This document shows, one piece after another, positions 55,295 through 64,000 of a stretch of DNA of 64,000 bases. A program made the translations under genes and the position numbers. The first letter of the stretch is position 1. Each line of letters starts with the position of its first letter. The DNA is from Neorhizobium sp. NCHU2750 (GTDB lineage Bacteria; Pseudomonadota; Alphaproteobacteria; Rhizobiales; Rhizobiaceae): positions 1,302,001-1,366,000 of the forward strand of contig NZ_CP030827.1 in NCBI RefSeq assembly GCF_003597675.1, written 5' to 3'. The notes under the pieces were generated by a model, which worked only from the letters and a program-made list of their open reading frames with translations, was not told where the DNA came from and did no database searches.

Positions 55295-57685
55295 TCATCT
55301 CCTGCGTCCGCGGGGAGGGCGCGTGCCCGGCTTCTTCGGTTGCCCGCCCGGACGGTTGCGTTTCCCGCTCTTGTGGAAGGACCGCATGGCCGTCGGCAGC
55401 TTCTTGCCTTCGCTCAGCATCTCGAACTGCAGCGCGCCGGCCAGCGGGATCGCATCCTTCAGCCGCACGTCGACCGTGTCGCCCAACTGGTAGCCGAGCC
55501 CCGTGCGTTCGCCCGAGAGTGCCTGATGCGCCTCGTCATAGATGTAATAATCGTTGCCGATCGTCGACACCGGCACGAAGCCATCGGCGCCATAGGTCGG
55601 CAGCGAGACGAACAGGCCGGCCTTGGTGACGCCGGAAATCCGCCCCTCGAATTCTTCGCCGATACGGGTTGCCAGATGATGGGCGACGAGCCGGTTGATC
55701 GTGTCGCGCTCGGCCGCCATGGCCCGGCGCTCGAAGGTCGAGATCTCGGCAGCGATATCGTCGAGCTGCGCCTCTTCCTCGGGCGTGATGCCGCCTTCGC
55801 CAAGCCCGAGCGATCCGACCAGCGCACGATGCACGATCAAGTCCGCATAGCGGCGGATCGGCGAGGTGAAATGCGCGTATTTCATCAGGTTGAGGCCGAA
55901 ATGGCCGATATTTTCCGGGCTGTAGACAGCCTGGCTCTGCGAGCGCAGCACCATCTCGTTGACCATGATCTGGTGCGGCGTACCCTCCGCCTTCGACAAT
56001 ATGCCGTTGAAGGAGTTGGAACGCATCTGCCCGCCCTTGGCCATCGAGATGCCGAGCGTGGCGAGGAAGTCGCGCAGGGTTTCCTGCTTGGCCATCGATG
56101 GGCCGTCATGGATGCGGTAGACGAGCGGCTGGCGCTTCTTCTCCAGCGTCTCGGCGGCGCAGACATTCGCCTGGATCATCATCTCTTCGATGAGCTTGTG
56201 CGCATCGAGCCGTTCCGGCACGAATACCCGGTCGACGGTACCATCGGGTTTCAGCAGGATCTTGCGTTCCGGCATGTCGAGTTCGAGCGGCTGGCGACGG
56301 TCGCGGCCGACCTTCATGATCTTGTAGGCGTCCCAGAGAGGCTTCAGGATCGGCTCGAGCAGCGGCCCGGTCTTGTCGTCCGGCTTACCGTCGATTGCCG
56401 CCTGTGCCTGCTGGTAGGAGAGCTTGGCGGCACTCTTCATCATGATGCGATGGAAGGTATGGCTCGCCTTGCGGCCTTCCTTGGAAAACACCATGCGCAC
56501 GGCCATCGCCGGGCGGTCCTCGCCTTCGCGCAGCGAGCAGAGATCGTTGGAAATCCGCTCCGGCAGCATCGGCACGACACGGTCGGGAAAATAGACCGAA
56601 TTGCCGCGCTTCAACGCTTCGCGGTCGAGCGGCGAGCCGGTGCGCACATACCAGGAGACGTCGGCAATGGCGACCGTGACGATCACGCCGCCCGGATTGT
56701 CGGGGGACGTGTCGGGCTCGGCATAGACGGCGTCGTCATGGTCCTTGGCATCGGCCGGGTCGATCGTGACGAGCGGCAGGGTGCGCCAATCTTCACGCTT
56801 CGACATCGAGGCGGGCTTGGCAGCCTCGGCCTCATCCATCACCTGCTTCGGGAAAATATGCGGAATGCCATGCGAATAGATGGCGATCATCGAGATCGCC
56901 TTTTCCGAGGCGACCGATCCGACGACGGACAGAACGCGGGCGCGCGGCAGGCCGAAACGGCCCGAGCGAACGGTCTCGCTCTCGACCAGATCGCCGTGCT
57001 TGGCATCACCCAGGCCATCGGGCTCGATCACCATTTCCTCACCGCGCCGGTCGGTCGGCAAGAGGCGGATCTCGCCATCGGCAAGCTTGTGGACGACGCC
57101 CAGCGTCGCGCCGCGACGCTTGTCGATCACCTTGATGACACGCGCCGTATAGGCCGGGCCGGAACGGTCCTTGTTGGGGAATATCTTTGCCAGAATGCGG
57201 TCGTTGAGGCCGGCTGCGGGCGCCTTGCCCTTGCCGCGGTTCTCCGACGACTGGCGGATCAGCACGGCCGGTGCTGCGCCGAGTTCTTCCGGCCACTCGG
57301 CCGGCCGGCCGATCAGCTCGCCATCCTTGTCGCGGGTGGTGATGTCGAGCACCGTCACAGGCGGCAGCGCGCCGGGACGCGCCAGCGACTTGCGGTTCTT
57401 GGTCAGAAGACCCTCGTCCTCGAGCTGGCGCAGCAGGTCTTTCAATTCGACGCGCGTCTCGCCCTTCAGCCCGAAAGCCTTGGAGATTTCGCGTTTCGAG
57501 GCCTTGTCCGGATTGTCGGAGATGAATTCGAGCAGGACTTCGCGCGGCGGGATGGCGCCCTGGACGATCGCGGGTTTTGCCTGCGAGCCGCTGGCCCCGG
57601 AACCAGAAGCCATTCCTCGCTCGGCTCTCTCGGCGCGCTTCCGCTGCCGATGCGATCTGATGTCGTCGTCCTGCTCTTCGCTCAC
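55295..57685 (-). CDS. rnr: Ribonuclease R
   Basis: A processive 3'-5' exoribonuclease of the RNB family, 796 residues. N-terminal winged helix (ISDNPDKASKREISKAFGLK), cold-shock-like OB folds, then the RNB core with the metal aspartates in TIDPADAKDHDDAVYAEPD and the PMLPERISNDLCSL, RYADLIVHRALVGSLG segments. Next comes an S1 domain (FEGRISGVTKAGLFVSLPTY) and a basic tail. The start ATG overlaps the topA stop (ATGA). An in-frame ATG at residue 25 is an alternative start. Confidence 0.95.
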   Translation of the reverse strand: MSEEQDDDIRSHRQRKRAERAERGMASGSGASGSQAKPAIVQGAIPPREVLLEFISDNPDKASKREISKAFGLKGETRVELKDLLRQLEDEGLLTKNRKSLARPGALPPVTVLDITTRDKDGELIGRPAEWPEELGAAPAVLIRQSSENRGKGKAPAAGLNDRILAKIFPNKDRSGPAYTARVIKVIDKRRGATLGVVHKLADGEIRLLPTDRRGEEMVIEPDGLGDAKHGDLVESETVRSGRFGLPRARVLSVVGSVASEKAISMIAIYSHGIPHIFPKQVMDEAEAAKPASMSKREDWRTLPLVTIDPADAKDHDDAVYAEPDTSPDNPGGVIVTVAIADVSWYVRTGSPLDREALKRGNSVYFPDRVVPMLPERISNDLCSLREGEDRPAMAVRMVFSKEGRKASHTFHRIMMKSAAKLSYQQAQAAIDGKPDDKTGPLLEPILKPLWDAYKIMKVGRDRRQPLELDMPERKILLKPDGTVDRVFVPERLDAHKLIEEMMIQANVCAAETLEKKRQPLVYRIHDGPSMAKQETLRDFLATLGISMAKGGQMRSNSFNGILSKAEGTPHQIMVNEMVLRSQSQAVYSPENIGHFGLNLMKYAHFTSPIRRYADLIVHRALVGSLGLGEGGITPEEEAQLDDIAAEISTFERRAMAAERDTINRLVAHHLATRIGEEFEGRISGVTKAGLFVSLPTYGADGFVPVSTIGNDYYIYDEAHQALSGERTGLGYQLGDTVDVRLKDAIPLAGALQFEMLSEGKKLPTAMRSFHKSGKRNRPGGQPKKPGTRPPRGRRR

Positions 57686-60378
57686 GTATCCGTCTTCTTC
57701 GCGCTTGTTGCGGCCTTCTTCGCCGGTGCCTTCTTGGCCCCAGCCTTGCTTGAAGCAGCCTTCTTCGCCGCAGCTTTCTTCGGGGCCGAGGCCGTGGTCT
57801 CGCCATCAGCCTTGGCGGCAGCCTTCTTCGGCTTTGCCTTGGATTTTGCTGCCGGCTGCTTGCCGCCCTTTTCGATGATCAGCGCCATCGCCTGTTCCAT
57901 CGTCACCGACTGAGGATCCATGCCCTTCGGCAGGGTGGCGTTGATCTTGCCCCAGTTGACATAGGGACCATAGCGGCCGTCGCGCACGGTGACAGAACCG
58001 CCATCCGGATGATCGCCGAGTTCCTTCAAGGCCGCCGGTGTGCCGCGGCCACGACCGCCCGGACCCTTGGCGGCCTTTTCGGCCAGCACGGTCACCGCAC
58101 GGTTGAGGCCGATCGAAAACACGTCTTCGATGCTCTCCAGGTTTGCATAGGTGCCGTCATGCAGTAGGAACGGCCCGTAGCGGCCAAGACCGGCCGAGAT
58201 CATCTTGCCGGTTTCCGGGTTCTGTCCCACGTCGCGCGGCAGGTTGATCAGCGCCAGCGCCTTCTCGTGGTCGATATCCTCCGGCTTCCAGCCCTTGGGC
58301 AGCGACGAGCGCTTGGCCTCCTTGCCTTCGCCGCGCTGGATATAGGGTCCGAAACGGCCGGACCGCAGCGTCAGTTCCTCGCCCGTATGTGGATCGGCGC
58401 CCAGCGCCTTCGGCTCGTTGAGGCCGGATGCTTCGGCCTCGTTGCCTTCCGACGACAGCTGACGGGTGAAATTGCATTCCGGATAGTTCGAGCAGCCGAC
58501 GAAGGCGCCATACTTGCCGAGCTTGAGCGACAGGTGTCCGGTGCCGCAGACCTGGCAGATCCGCGGGTCGGAACCGTCTTCGCGCTTGGGGAAGACCAAC
58601 GGTGCCAATGCCTCGTTGAGCGCATCCAGAACATTGGTGACACGCAGTTCCTTGGTGTCTTCGATCTGGGCGAAGAAATCCTGCCAGAAGTCGCGCAGGA
58701 CCTGTTTCCAGTCCAGTTCGCCGGCCGAAATCTTGTCGAGCTTCTCTTCCAGATCCGCAGTGAAATCGTATTCCACATATTTGGTGAAGAAGCTTTCGAG
58801 GAAGGCCGTCACGAGGCGTCCCTTCGAATGCGGGATCAGCTTGCGCTTCTCGGTGATCACATATTCGCGGTCAGACAGCGTCTTCAGCGTTGCCGCATAA
58901 GTGGAAGGACGGCCGATGCCGAGCTCTTCCATCTTCTTGATCAGCGATGCTTCCGAATAGCGCGGCGGCGGCTCGGTGAAATGCTGGCTGGCATTGACCT
59001 TGCTCTTGTCGAGCTTTTCGCGCGCATTGATCTCCGGCAGGCGGCCATCCTCGTCGTCGTCCTCGGATTTTTCATCCTCGTCGCGGCGATCCATATAGGC
59101 GCCGAGGAAGCCGTCGAACCGGATGACGGAGCCGACGGCGCGAAGGCCGGCGCGGTCGGAGCCGTTGGCGGCAAGGATCTCGACCGTCGTGCGTTCCATC
59201 TCGGCCGACGCCATCTGGCTGGCGATGCCGCGCTTCCAGATCAGCTCGTAGAGACGCGCCTGGTCGGCGTCGAGGAACTTCCTGACCTGGTCCGGTGTAC
59301 GGTTGAAGTCGGTCGGGCGGATCGCTTCGTGGGCTTCCTGGGCGTTCTTCGCCTTGGTCGAATAGAAACGCGGCTTTTCCGGCAGGTAGCGATTGCCGAA
59401 CTGGCTGACGATGGCGGCGCGTGCCGCGTCGATCGCTTCCGGCGCCATCTGCACGCCGTCGGTACGCATATAGGTGATCAGGCCGACTGTCTCGCCGCCG
59501 ATATCGACACCTTCATAGAGCTTCTGCGCCACCTGCATGGTGCGCGAGGCGTTGAAGCCGATATTCGACGAGGCTGCCTGCTGCAGCGTCGACGTCGTGA
59601 AGGGCGGGCCGGGATTGCGTTTGACCGGCTTTGCCTCGACGCTTTCCACCACATAGGAAGCGCCTTCGAGCAATGTCTTCAGGCGGTTTGCATCGTCGCC
59701 GGTCTTGATGCCGCGCGGCGCAAGGCGCTTGCCATCGGCCTGGACCAGCTTGGCTTCGAACTCGTCGCCGCGCGGCGTCTTCAGGAGAGCCGAGAGATTC
59801 CAGTATTCTTCCGAGACGAAGCGCTCGATCTCGTTTTCGCGGTCGCAGACGAGGCGCAGCGCCACCGACTGAACGCGGCCGGCAGAGCGTGCGCCCGGCA
59901 GCTTGCGCCACAGGACCGGCGAAAGGTTGAAGCCGACCAGATAGTCGAGCGCCCGGCGCGCCAGATAGGCGTCGACCAGCGGCACGTCGATATCGCGGGG
60001 GGCGGCCATCGCGTCGAGCACGGCCTTCTTGGTGATCGCGTTGAACACGACGCGCTTGACCGGCTTGTCGCCGATGACGCGCTTCTTCTTCAACAGGTCG
60101 AGCACATGCCAGGAAATCGCTTCACCCTCGCGATCAGGGTCGGTCGCGAGAAACAGGCCGTCGGAATTCTTCACCGCGTCGGCAATGTCCTTCATGCGTT
60201 TCTGCGAGGCGCTGTCGACCTCCCAGGACATTTCGAAGTCCTGGTCGGGAAGCACGGAGCCGTCCTTTGCGGGAAGATCGCGGACGTGGCCAAAGGAGGC
60301 GAGAACCTTATAACCCGAGCCCAGATACTTATTGATCGTCTTGGCTTTGGCTGGAGATTCTACAACGACAACATTCAT
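57682..60378 (-). CDS. topA: DNA topoisomerase I
   Basis: Type IA topoisomerase relaxing negative supercoils, 898 residues. N-terminal Toprim (MNVVVVESPAKAKTINKYLG ... ATDPDREGEAISWH), the active-site tyrosine in GLITYMRTDGVQ, and one C4 zinc motif (ICQVCGTGHLSLKLGKYGAF then CSNYPEC). Further C-terminal repeat units follow (GRFGPYIQRGEGKEAKRSSL; GRYGPFLLHDGTYANL; GRYGPYVNWGKINATLP). It ends in an alanine/lysine-rich tail (KKAAAKKAASSKAGAKKAPA) like that of histone H1-type proteins. ATG 60378 is the family start. First gene of topA-rnr-DUF983-NUDIX. Confidence 0.96.
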   Translation of the reverse strand: MNVVVVESPAKAKTINKYLGSGYKVLASFGHVRDLPAKDGSVLPDQDFEMSWEVDSASQKRMKDIADAVKNSDGLFLATDPDREGEAISWHVLDLLKKKRVIGDKPVKRVVFNAITKKAVLDAMAAPRDIDVPLVDAYLARRALDYLVGFNLSPVLWRKLPGARSAGRVQSVALRLVCDRENEIERFVSEEYWNLSALLKTPRGDEFEAKLVQADGKRLAPRGIKTGDDANRLKTLLEGASYVVESVEAKPVKRNPGPPFTTSTLQQAASSNIGFNASRTMQVAQKLYEGVDIGGETVGLITYMRTDGVQMAPEAIDAARAAIVSQFGNRYLPEKPRFYSTKAKNAQEAHEAIRPTDFNRTPDQVRKFLDADQARLYELIWKRGIASQMASAEMERTTVEILAANGSDRAGLRAVGSVIRFDGFLGAYMDRRDEDEKSEDDDEDGRLPEINAREKLDKSKVNASQHFTEPPPRYSEASLIKKMEELGIGRPSTYAATLKTLSDREYVITEKRKLIPHSKGRLVTAFLESFFTKYVEYDFTADLEEKLDKISAGELDWKQVLRDFWQDFFAQIEDTKELRVTNVLDALNEALAPLVFPKREDGSDPRICQVCGTGHLSLKLGKYGAFVGCSNYPECNFTRQLSSEGNEAEASGLNEPKALGADPHTGEELTLRSGRFGPYIQRGEGKEAKRSSLPKGWKPEDIDHEKALALINLPRDVGQNPETGKMISAGLGRYGPFLLHDGTYANLESIEDVFSIGLNRAVTVLAEKAAKGPGGRGRGTPAALKELGDHPDGGSVTVRDGRYGPYVNWGKINATLPKGMDPQSVTMEQAMALIIEKGGKQPAAKSKAKPKKAAAKADGETTASAPKKAAAKKAASSKAGAKKAPAKKAATSAKKTDT

Positions 60379-60617
60379 CTTGGTTCTCTGCAATAGAGCG
60401 AGGCCCGGAGCGCTTGTCGGTCCAGGCGGAATTTTGACTTCCCGACATGGAGGGCGTTTGTCCTCCGGTCAAGGGCCTAAGTGAAATTACCGCACTTCAG
60501 GAAGTGCAATCGAGGGGTGTTGTGATCTGACTTGCAATCATAAATATTTGCAATAAAGTCCATCGTAATCGCTTTAGTGAAGATAATTTCACTGATTGAC
60601 GATGAAGGGGATGGGGC

Positions 60618-60872
60618 ATGTCAATTCATTTGAGTGGGCTCCGCGAGGGGCATTCGGTCGAGAATATCGCATACATCCGCCAGATGCTGGGCGAACTGCG
60701 CCAGATCGCCTATCGCGAGGGAGCGGACATGCTCTGCTATCTCGTCGAGATGGCCTATGTGGAGGCGGGCGACATCCAGTCGGGTACGCGACCCCCGTCA
60801 TTCATCCGGCGCAAGGGAGACGAGCCCGCCGGCATGACGGTGGAGCCGTCCGGCAAGATCCAGTTCGAGTAG
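60618..60872 (+). CDS. Conserved rhizobial hypothetical protein, 84 aa
   Basis: ATG 60618 with GAAGGGGATGGGG upstream. The product (MSIHLSGLREGHSVENIAYI, then RQMLGELRQIAYREGADMLC-YLVEMAYVEAGDI) is a helical, acidic protein recognisable as a small conserved hypothetical protein of Rhizobiales, function unknown. It lies between divergently read topA and the convergent dprA; its last 75 bp overlap the end of dprA on the opposite strand, so one or both ends evolved to share DNA. Confidence 0.7.
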   Translation: MSIHLSGLREGHSVENIAYIRQMLGELRQIAYREGADMLCYLVEMAYVEAGDIQSGTRPPSFIRRKGDEPAGMTVEPSGKIQFE

Positions 60873-61946
60873 CACCAGATAGACGATCGAGGCGGCGACG
60901 CCGGTATGGCGAATGATGTCGTCTATGTCGGCGGGGCTCGGCCCGAGTGCCGAGACGATGAGGTGGCGCTCGTCGTCATCCGGCGGCAGCATCGTGCCCA
61001 TCGGCTTGTCCGGCTCGTCGATCACCGGCGGATCGAAGAGATCAAGCTGCGACAAGGGGGCGAGCGTATCGAGCACGTCCTGCGGCCCGGTTGTCACCAC
61101 GGCACCCTGTTTGAGCAGGCCATTCGTGCCGTGGCAGCGCGGATCGAGCGGCGAGCCCGGCACGGCGAATACGATGCGGCCGAAATCCGACGCCATCCGC
61201 GCCGTGATCAGCGAGCCGGAACGCTCCGCCGCCTCGACCACCACGACGCCGAGCGAGATGCCGGCGATCAGCCGGTTGCGCCGCGGAAAATCCCGCGCCC
61301 GCGGCTCCCAGCCGAATGGCATCTCGCTGATCGCAAGCCCGGCGCCGCTGGTGATCTCGTCCAAGAGACCGAGATTCTCGGGCGGGTAGGGCTGGTCCAG
61401 CCCGCCGGCCAGAACCGCGATCGTTCCGGTCTCCACACTTGCCCGATGCGCTGCCGTATCGATGCCGCGGGCAAGGCCCGAGGTGATGACATAGCCGGCC
61501 TCACCACAGCGCCGGGCGATCATCGCCGCAAACTTGGCGCCGACGACAGAGGCATTGCGCGAGCCAACAATGCCGAGCGACGGGCGGGTGGCGCTGGAAA
61601 GATCTCCCTTCATCGCAATCAACGGCGGGGCGCCTTCGATATGCCGAAGGGCCGGCGGATAATCCGGTTCGCCGATGCCGACAAAGGTGGCGCCGAACCT
61701 GCGTGCCGCGTCCAGTTCCCGTTCTGCATCGGCGACGCTGGCGATGCGCAGCGCACGCGTCGCGCCGCCGCGCTGGGAAAGCTCCGGCAGCATGGCAAGC
61801 GCGCCGTCCGCCGAGCCGTAGTGATTGATCAACTGCCGGAAGGTCGCCGGTCCGACATTGTCCGAACGGATCAGCCTCAACCATGCGATCCGCTGCCGGT
61901 CGCTGAGCCTGATGCCACTCTTGCCTGTAACCCTATCGACTGACAT
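60798..61946 (-). CDS. dprA: DNA-processing protein DprA
   Basis: Binds incoming single-stranded DNA during natural transformation and loads RecA. The 382-residue protein has an N-terminal helical/SAM-like region (RIAWLRLIRSDNVGPATFRQ), the extended Rossmann fold (LGIVGSRNASVVGAKFAAMI; VITSGLARGIDTAAHR; VLAGGLDQPYPPEN; RDFPRRNRLIAGIS; VVVEAAERSGSLITARMASD) and a C-terminal winged-helix (DmsA/DML1-like) domain. ATG 61946 is the family-like start. In Rhizobiales the gene is conserved although transformation is rarely shown. Confidence 0.93.
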   Translation of the reverse strand: MSVDRVTGKSGIRLSDRQRIAWLRLIRSDNVGPATFRQLINHYGSADGALAMLPELSQRGGATRALRIASVADAERELDAARRFGATFVGIGEPDYPPALRHIEGAPPLIAMKGDLSSATRPSLGIVGSRNASVVGAKFAAMIARRCGEAGYVITSGLARGIDTAAHRASVETGTIAVLAGGLDQPYPPENLGLLDEITSGAGLAISEMPFGWEPRARDFPRRNRLIAGISLGVVVVEAAERSGSLITARMASDFGRIVFAVPGSPLDPRCHGTNGLLKQGAVVTTGPQDVLDTLAPLSQLDLFDPPVIDEPDKPMGTMLPPDDDERHLIVSALGPSPADIDDIIRHTGVAASIVYLVLLELDLAGRLHRHAGGLVSLAPDE

Positions 61947-62070
61947 TCGACATGAATTCCGCGCGGCAAGGGGCAGGTGACGATCGTCTCGCCCCGAAGC
62001 TGAATTGTTGAAACCGGGCAGACTATCGTGGTTTCGGCATGCGACCGCAAGTGGCGCTTTGTGGGTGAAA

Positions 62071-62817
62071 TCAATTCCTGCGTTTAAGCAGGGCAAGCCC
62101 GGCCAGCGGTAGCGGCAGCGTCACCGCGAGCATGAGCCAGAGCAGTGCATAGACCTGATCTATGCCGTCGTTCTGCAGGTTGACGTAGAGTTTTACCGGA
62201 ATGCCCTGAGGGAAATAGGCGAAGATGGTGACGATGCCGAATTCGCCGATCACCCGTACCCATGCGACGATCAGCCCGGCGGCAAGTCCGCGTGCGGCAA
62301 GCGGCAGCGTCACCAGCCGGAATATCTGGAAACCGCGCGCACCCAGAACCATGGCAGCTTCCTCGGCATCCACCGGAACGCCTTCGAAGGCTGCCGATGC
62401 CGCCATGATGAAATAGGCGATGCCGCCATAGACCTGCGACAGGATGAAGGCCCCGGCATTGTTGTTGAGTTCCAGCCCGATCCGGCCGAGCAGCGAGCCG
62501 ACCGTCGCATAGGGGCCGTAGACCGACAGAAGCACGATGCCCATACCGAGTGGCGGCGTCAGGAGCACGGCAAGCACGGCAAGTTCGACCAGCGGCTTCA
62601 GCCGCGAGCGCGTGCGTGCGAGCCAGAGCGCAACCGGCGTTCCGAGTAGAAAGATGAGGATGATCGAGATCAGCCCGAGCGACATCGACACTTCGACAGC
62701 GTCGCCGTCGCCATAGGCGAAATGGAAATCGCTCCAGCCAGTCTGCCACAAAAGCACCGCGAAGGGCAGCACGCAGAGCAGGCAGGCCGGAAGTATGAAG
62801 AAGGGAAGGGCGGGCAT
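62071..62817 (-). CDS. ABC transporter permease, molybdate/tungstate/sulfate type
   Basis: A 248-residue membrane subunit with about six spans (FFILPACLLCVLPFAVLLWQ, SLGLISIILIFLLGTPVALW, AVLAVLLTPPLGMGIVLLSV and others) and the EAA loop VPVDAEEAAMVLGARGFQIF ... LP, as in ModB/CysT/WtpB. ATG 62817 is preferred because a perfect hairpin (62829-62851) then falls between genes; ATG 62859 has a better ribosome site and is the alternative. It is co-directional with the binding-protein gene upstream. No ATPase gene follows: the next gene is dprA. Confidence 0.82.
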   Translation of the reverse strand: MPALPFFILPACLLCVLPFAVLLWQTGWSDFHFAYGDGDAVEVSMSLGLISIILIFLLGTPVALWLARTRSRLKPLVELAVLAVLLTPPLGMGIVLLSVYGPYATVGSLLGRIGLELNNNAGAFILSQVYGGIAYFIMAASAAFEGVPVDAEEAAMVLGARGFQIFRLVTLPLAARGLAAGLIVAWVRVIGEFGIVTIFAYFPQGIPVKLYVNLQNDGIDQVYALLWLMLAVTLPLPLAGLALLKRRN

Positions 62818-62828
62818 CGATGGTACGC

Positions 62829-62851
62829 GCCGGGCGCGTGATGCGCCCGGC
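62829..62851 (-). other. Intergenic hairpin between binding protein and permease genes
   Basis: 9-bp perfect stem GCCGGGCGC / GCGCCCGGC with a 5-base loop, no T-run. Such hairpins often protect the 5' part of the transcript so that more binding protein than permease is made. If translation of the permease began at 62859, the hairpin would lie inside the coding region. Confidence 0.45.
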
Positions 62852-62887
62852 CGGACCATGCCCGCCCGCAATTCCTGCTTTATCGGA

Positions 62888-63814
62888 TCAGTGATAGAGG
62901 CCATCGCCCTTCGGTTGGTCATAGCCGTTGTCGGCAAACAGCTTCTGTCCCTCGGCGCTGTTCATGAAGTCGACGAACTTCTTGGCGGTCTCCGGGTTCG
63001 GAGCATTCTTCAGCACGGCAGCATAGAAGACCAGCGGCTCGGGCTTCAAGGTCTGTTGCTTGCCATCGGCGCCCTTCACGTCGAAGCTGACCGTATCGTA
63101 CCACTTGGCCGAATCCTGCGGATTGCTGAGATTGATCTCGTCCGGCAGTTCCACATAGGGCAGCTTGGCCGAGATGACGGCGCTCTTGTAGCCCGACGAG
63201 GCATCGATCTGCCCGGCTTCGAGCCGCGCCAGCATGTTGCCTTCCATGAATACCTGCTTGGTGTTGAGCACTTCGCCGAGCGCGGTCTCTTCAAGCTTCG
63301 GCTGCTTGTAGTATTTCTCGGCCAGAAGCATAGTGAAGATGATGTTCTGTCCCTGCGGGTCACCGATCGGGTCGGTGCGGCCGAATTTCAGCTCCGGTGT
63401 CTCAAGGATCTTCCACCAAGGTTCGGCGCCGGCCGTGTTGGCGGCGGCGGCCTTGAAGGCCTCGCCATATTTACCCTTCGGATTATAAGCGATCACCATG
63501 CTGGTGCTGGCGACCGGAACGGCCGTATCGATGAGACCGGCTTTCTTCAGCACATCCATCGGGCCGGGCGTGATCGAGACGAAGACGTCGGCCGGCACCT
63601 GTTTGGAGGCGATCAGCTTGGCCATTGCATAGGCACCACGGCCCTGGCCCTGATAGGTGACATCATTTGCCTTGGCGAAAGCCGGGCCGAGCGCCTTGTC
63701 CATGACGACGCCCATCGAGCCGGCATAGGTGACGTTGAGATTGGCGGCATCGGCCATGGAGGCACCCGATAGCAGCGCCGAGGCGAGGGCGAGCGTCTTG
63801 AACTGTCTGAACAC
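62888..63814 (-). CDS. Periplasmic oxyanion (molybdate/tungstate-like) binding protein
   Basis: A 308-residue exported protein (signal peptide MFRQFKTLALASALLSGASM-ADA, cleavage after ~23). The mature part begins LNVTYAGSM and has the SBP_bac_11/WtpA-like pattern GQGRGAYAMAKLIASKQVPA-DVF-V, then STSMVIAYNPKGKY. GTG 63814 is the start, with GAAGGA upstream. The ligand is inferred to be molybdate or tungstate from family resemblance and from the ModE-like operator directly upstream; sulfate or other oxyanions are not excluded. It is followed by a matching permease. Confidence 0.8.
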   Translation of the reverse strand: MFRQFKTLALASALLSGASMADAANLNVTYAGSMGVVMDKALGPAFAKANDVTYQGQGRGAYAMAKLIASKQVPADVFVSITPGPMDVLKKAGLIDTAVPVASTSMVIAYNPKGKYGEAFKAAAANTAGAEPWWKILETPELKFGRTDPIGDPQGQNIIFTMLLAEKYYKQPKLEETALGEVLNTKQVFMEGNMLARLEAGQIDASSGYKSAVISAKLPYVELPDEINLSNPQDSAKWYDTVSFDVKGADGKQQTLKPEPLVFYAAVLKNAPNPETAKKFVDFMNSAEGQKLFADNGYDQPKGDGLYH

Positions 63815-63825
63815 GTTGAAAGTCC

Positions 63826-63853
63826 TTCGTTATATTCAATCGAATATCTCGAT
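63826..63853 (-). promoter_or_regulatory. ModE-like operator
   Basis: In the gene direction: ATCGAGATATT - N6 - AATATAACGAA, compared with the ModE consensus ATCGCTATATA - N6 - TATATAACGAT. It matches 8 of 11 and 9 of 11 positions with exactly the 6-base spacing. It lies 11 bp upstream of the binding-protein start, so a bound regulator would block initiation or elongation. Confidence 0.55.
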
Positions 63854-63960
63854 GGTTAGACCAATGCACCCGGCTTGCGAACATGCCAAGTCAAGTGCCG
63901 CCGTCACGTTTTCGTGAGATGATTTTGCGCTCTGCCTGCTCCCCGCCAAGGGGCACGCCG

Positions 63961-64000
63961 TTAGCCTTTCTGGCCGATCCTGCTCTCGGTACCGGCAAGC
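63961..64000 (-). CDS. Possible C-terminal end of a gene running in from the right
   Basis: On the minus strand the last 40 bases read as 12 codons (LAGTESRIGQKG) and TAA. The neat stop 107 bp upstream of the operator suggests the end of a gene that lies mostly outside the window, but 12 residues are too few to identify it. Confidence 0.3.
   Translation of the reverse strand, partial: LAGTESRIGQKG

Noticed and set aside
55142..57913. 923-codon plus-strand frame opposite rnr
   Set aside because: Shadow of the rnr/DUF983 genes; composition is that of reversed codons.

Overview
The window looks like a chromosomal segment of an alphaproteobacterium of the order Rhizobiales, most likely Rhizobiaceae (Rhizobium/Agrobacterium type). 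The basis is gene content and order: a 14-gene nuo operon with separate nuoC and nuoD followed by birA, rnj, a VOC epimerase, a DUF1467 gene, proS and lolCD; divK-pleD; rhizobial small families (DUF982, SyrA-like, DUF3572); rhizobial palindromic intergenic repeats; and LexA boxes of the GTTC-N7-GTTC type. This assignment is inference from content; no database search was run.

Positions 1-12 kb are accessory in character: lower GC, long non-coding gaps and small genes. The left edge holds the end of an amino-acid-type ABC uptake system (substrate-binding protein, two permeases) directly coupled to a DhaK/DhaL dihydroxyacetone-type kinase pair. Then come scattered small genes (DUF982, VanZ-like, a KTSC-domain gene with a coupled membrane ORF, a SyrA-like membrane protein, a secreted protein). 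A complete IS3-family insertion sequence (8979-10262) with a 3-bp target duplication splits a 142-codon gene that can be rebuilt in frame. The region ends at tRNA-Val(TAC) and two identical tRNA-Asp(GTC) genes.

Positions 13-31.8 kb are core: nuoA-N (respiratory complex I; NuoE has a long C-terminal extension), then biotin protein ligase, ribonuclease J, methylmalonyl-CoA epimerase and a DUF1467 membrane protein, closed by a strong terminator. Positions 32.3-38.5 kb carry prolyl-tRNA synthetase, the LolC/E-LolD lipoprotein-release transporter and a PQQ glucose dehydrogenase.

Positions 38.5-49 kb carry palindromic repeats, a LexA box followed by a 28-residue hydrophobic peptide gene, dnaE, a membrane diguanylate cyclase, an L,D-transpeptidase, a YidB-like protein and dinB with its own perfect LexA box. 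So two DNA-damage (SOS) control sites lie within 10 kb. Positions 49-52 kb hold an HAD-like hydrolase, a DUF3572 gene and the divK-pleD cell-cycle/c-di-GMP pair. After a candidate small RNA and rpmG, 52.9-62 kb is mainly a minus-strand block: an MFS transporter, then topA-rnr-DUF983-NUDIX with overlapping or abutting ends, and dprA. The right edge is a molybdate/tungstate-type binding protein and permease preceded by a ModE-like operator; no ATPase gene for it lies in the window.
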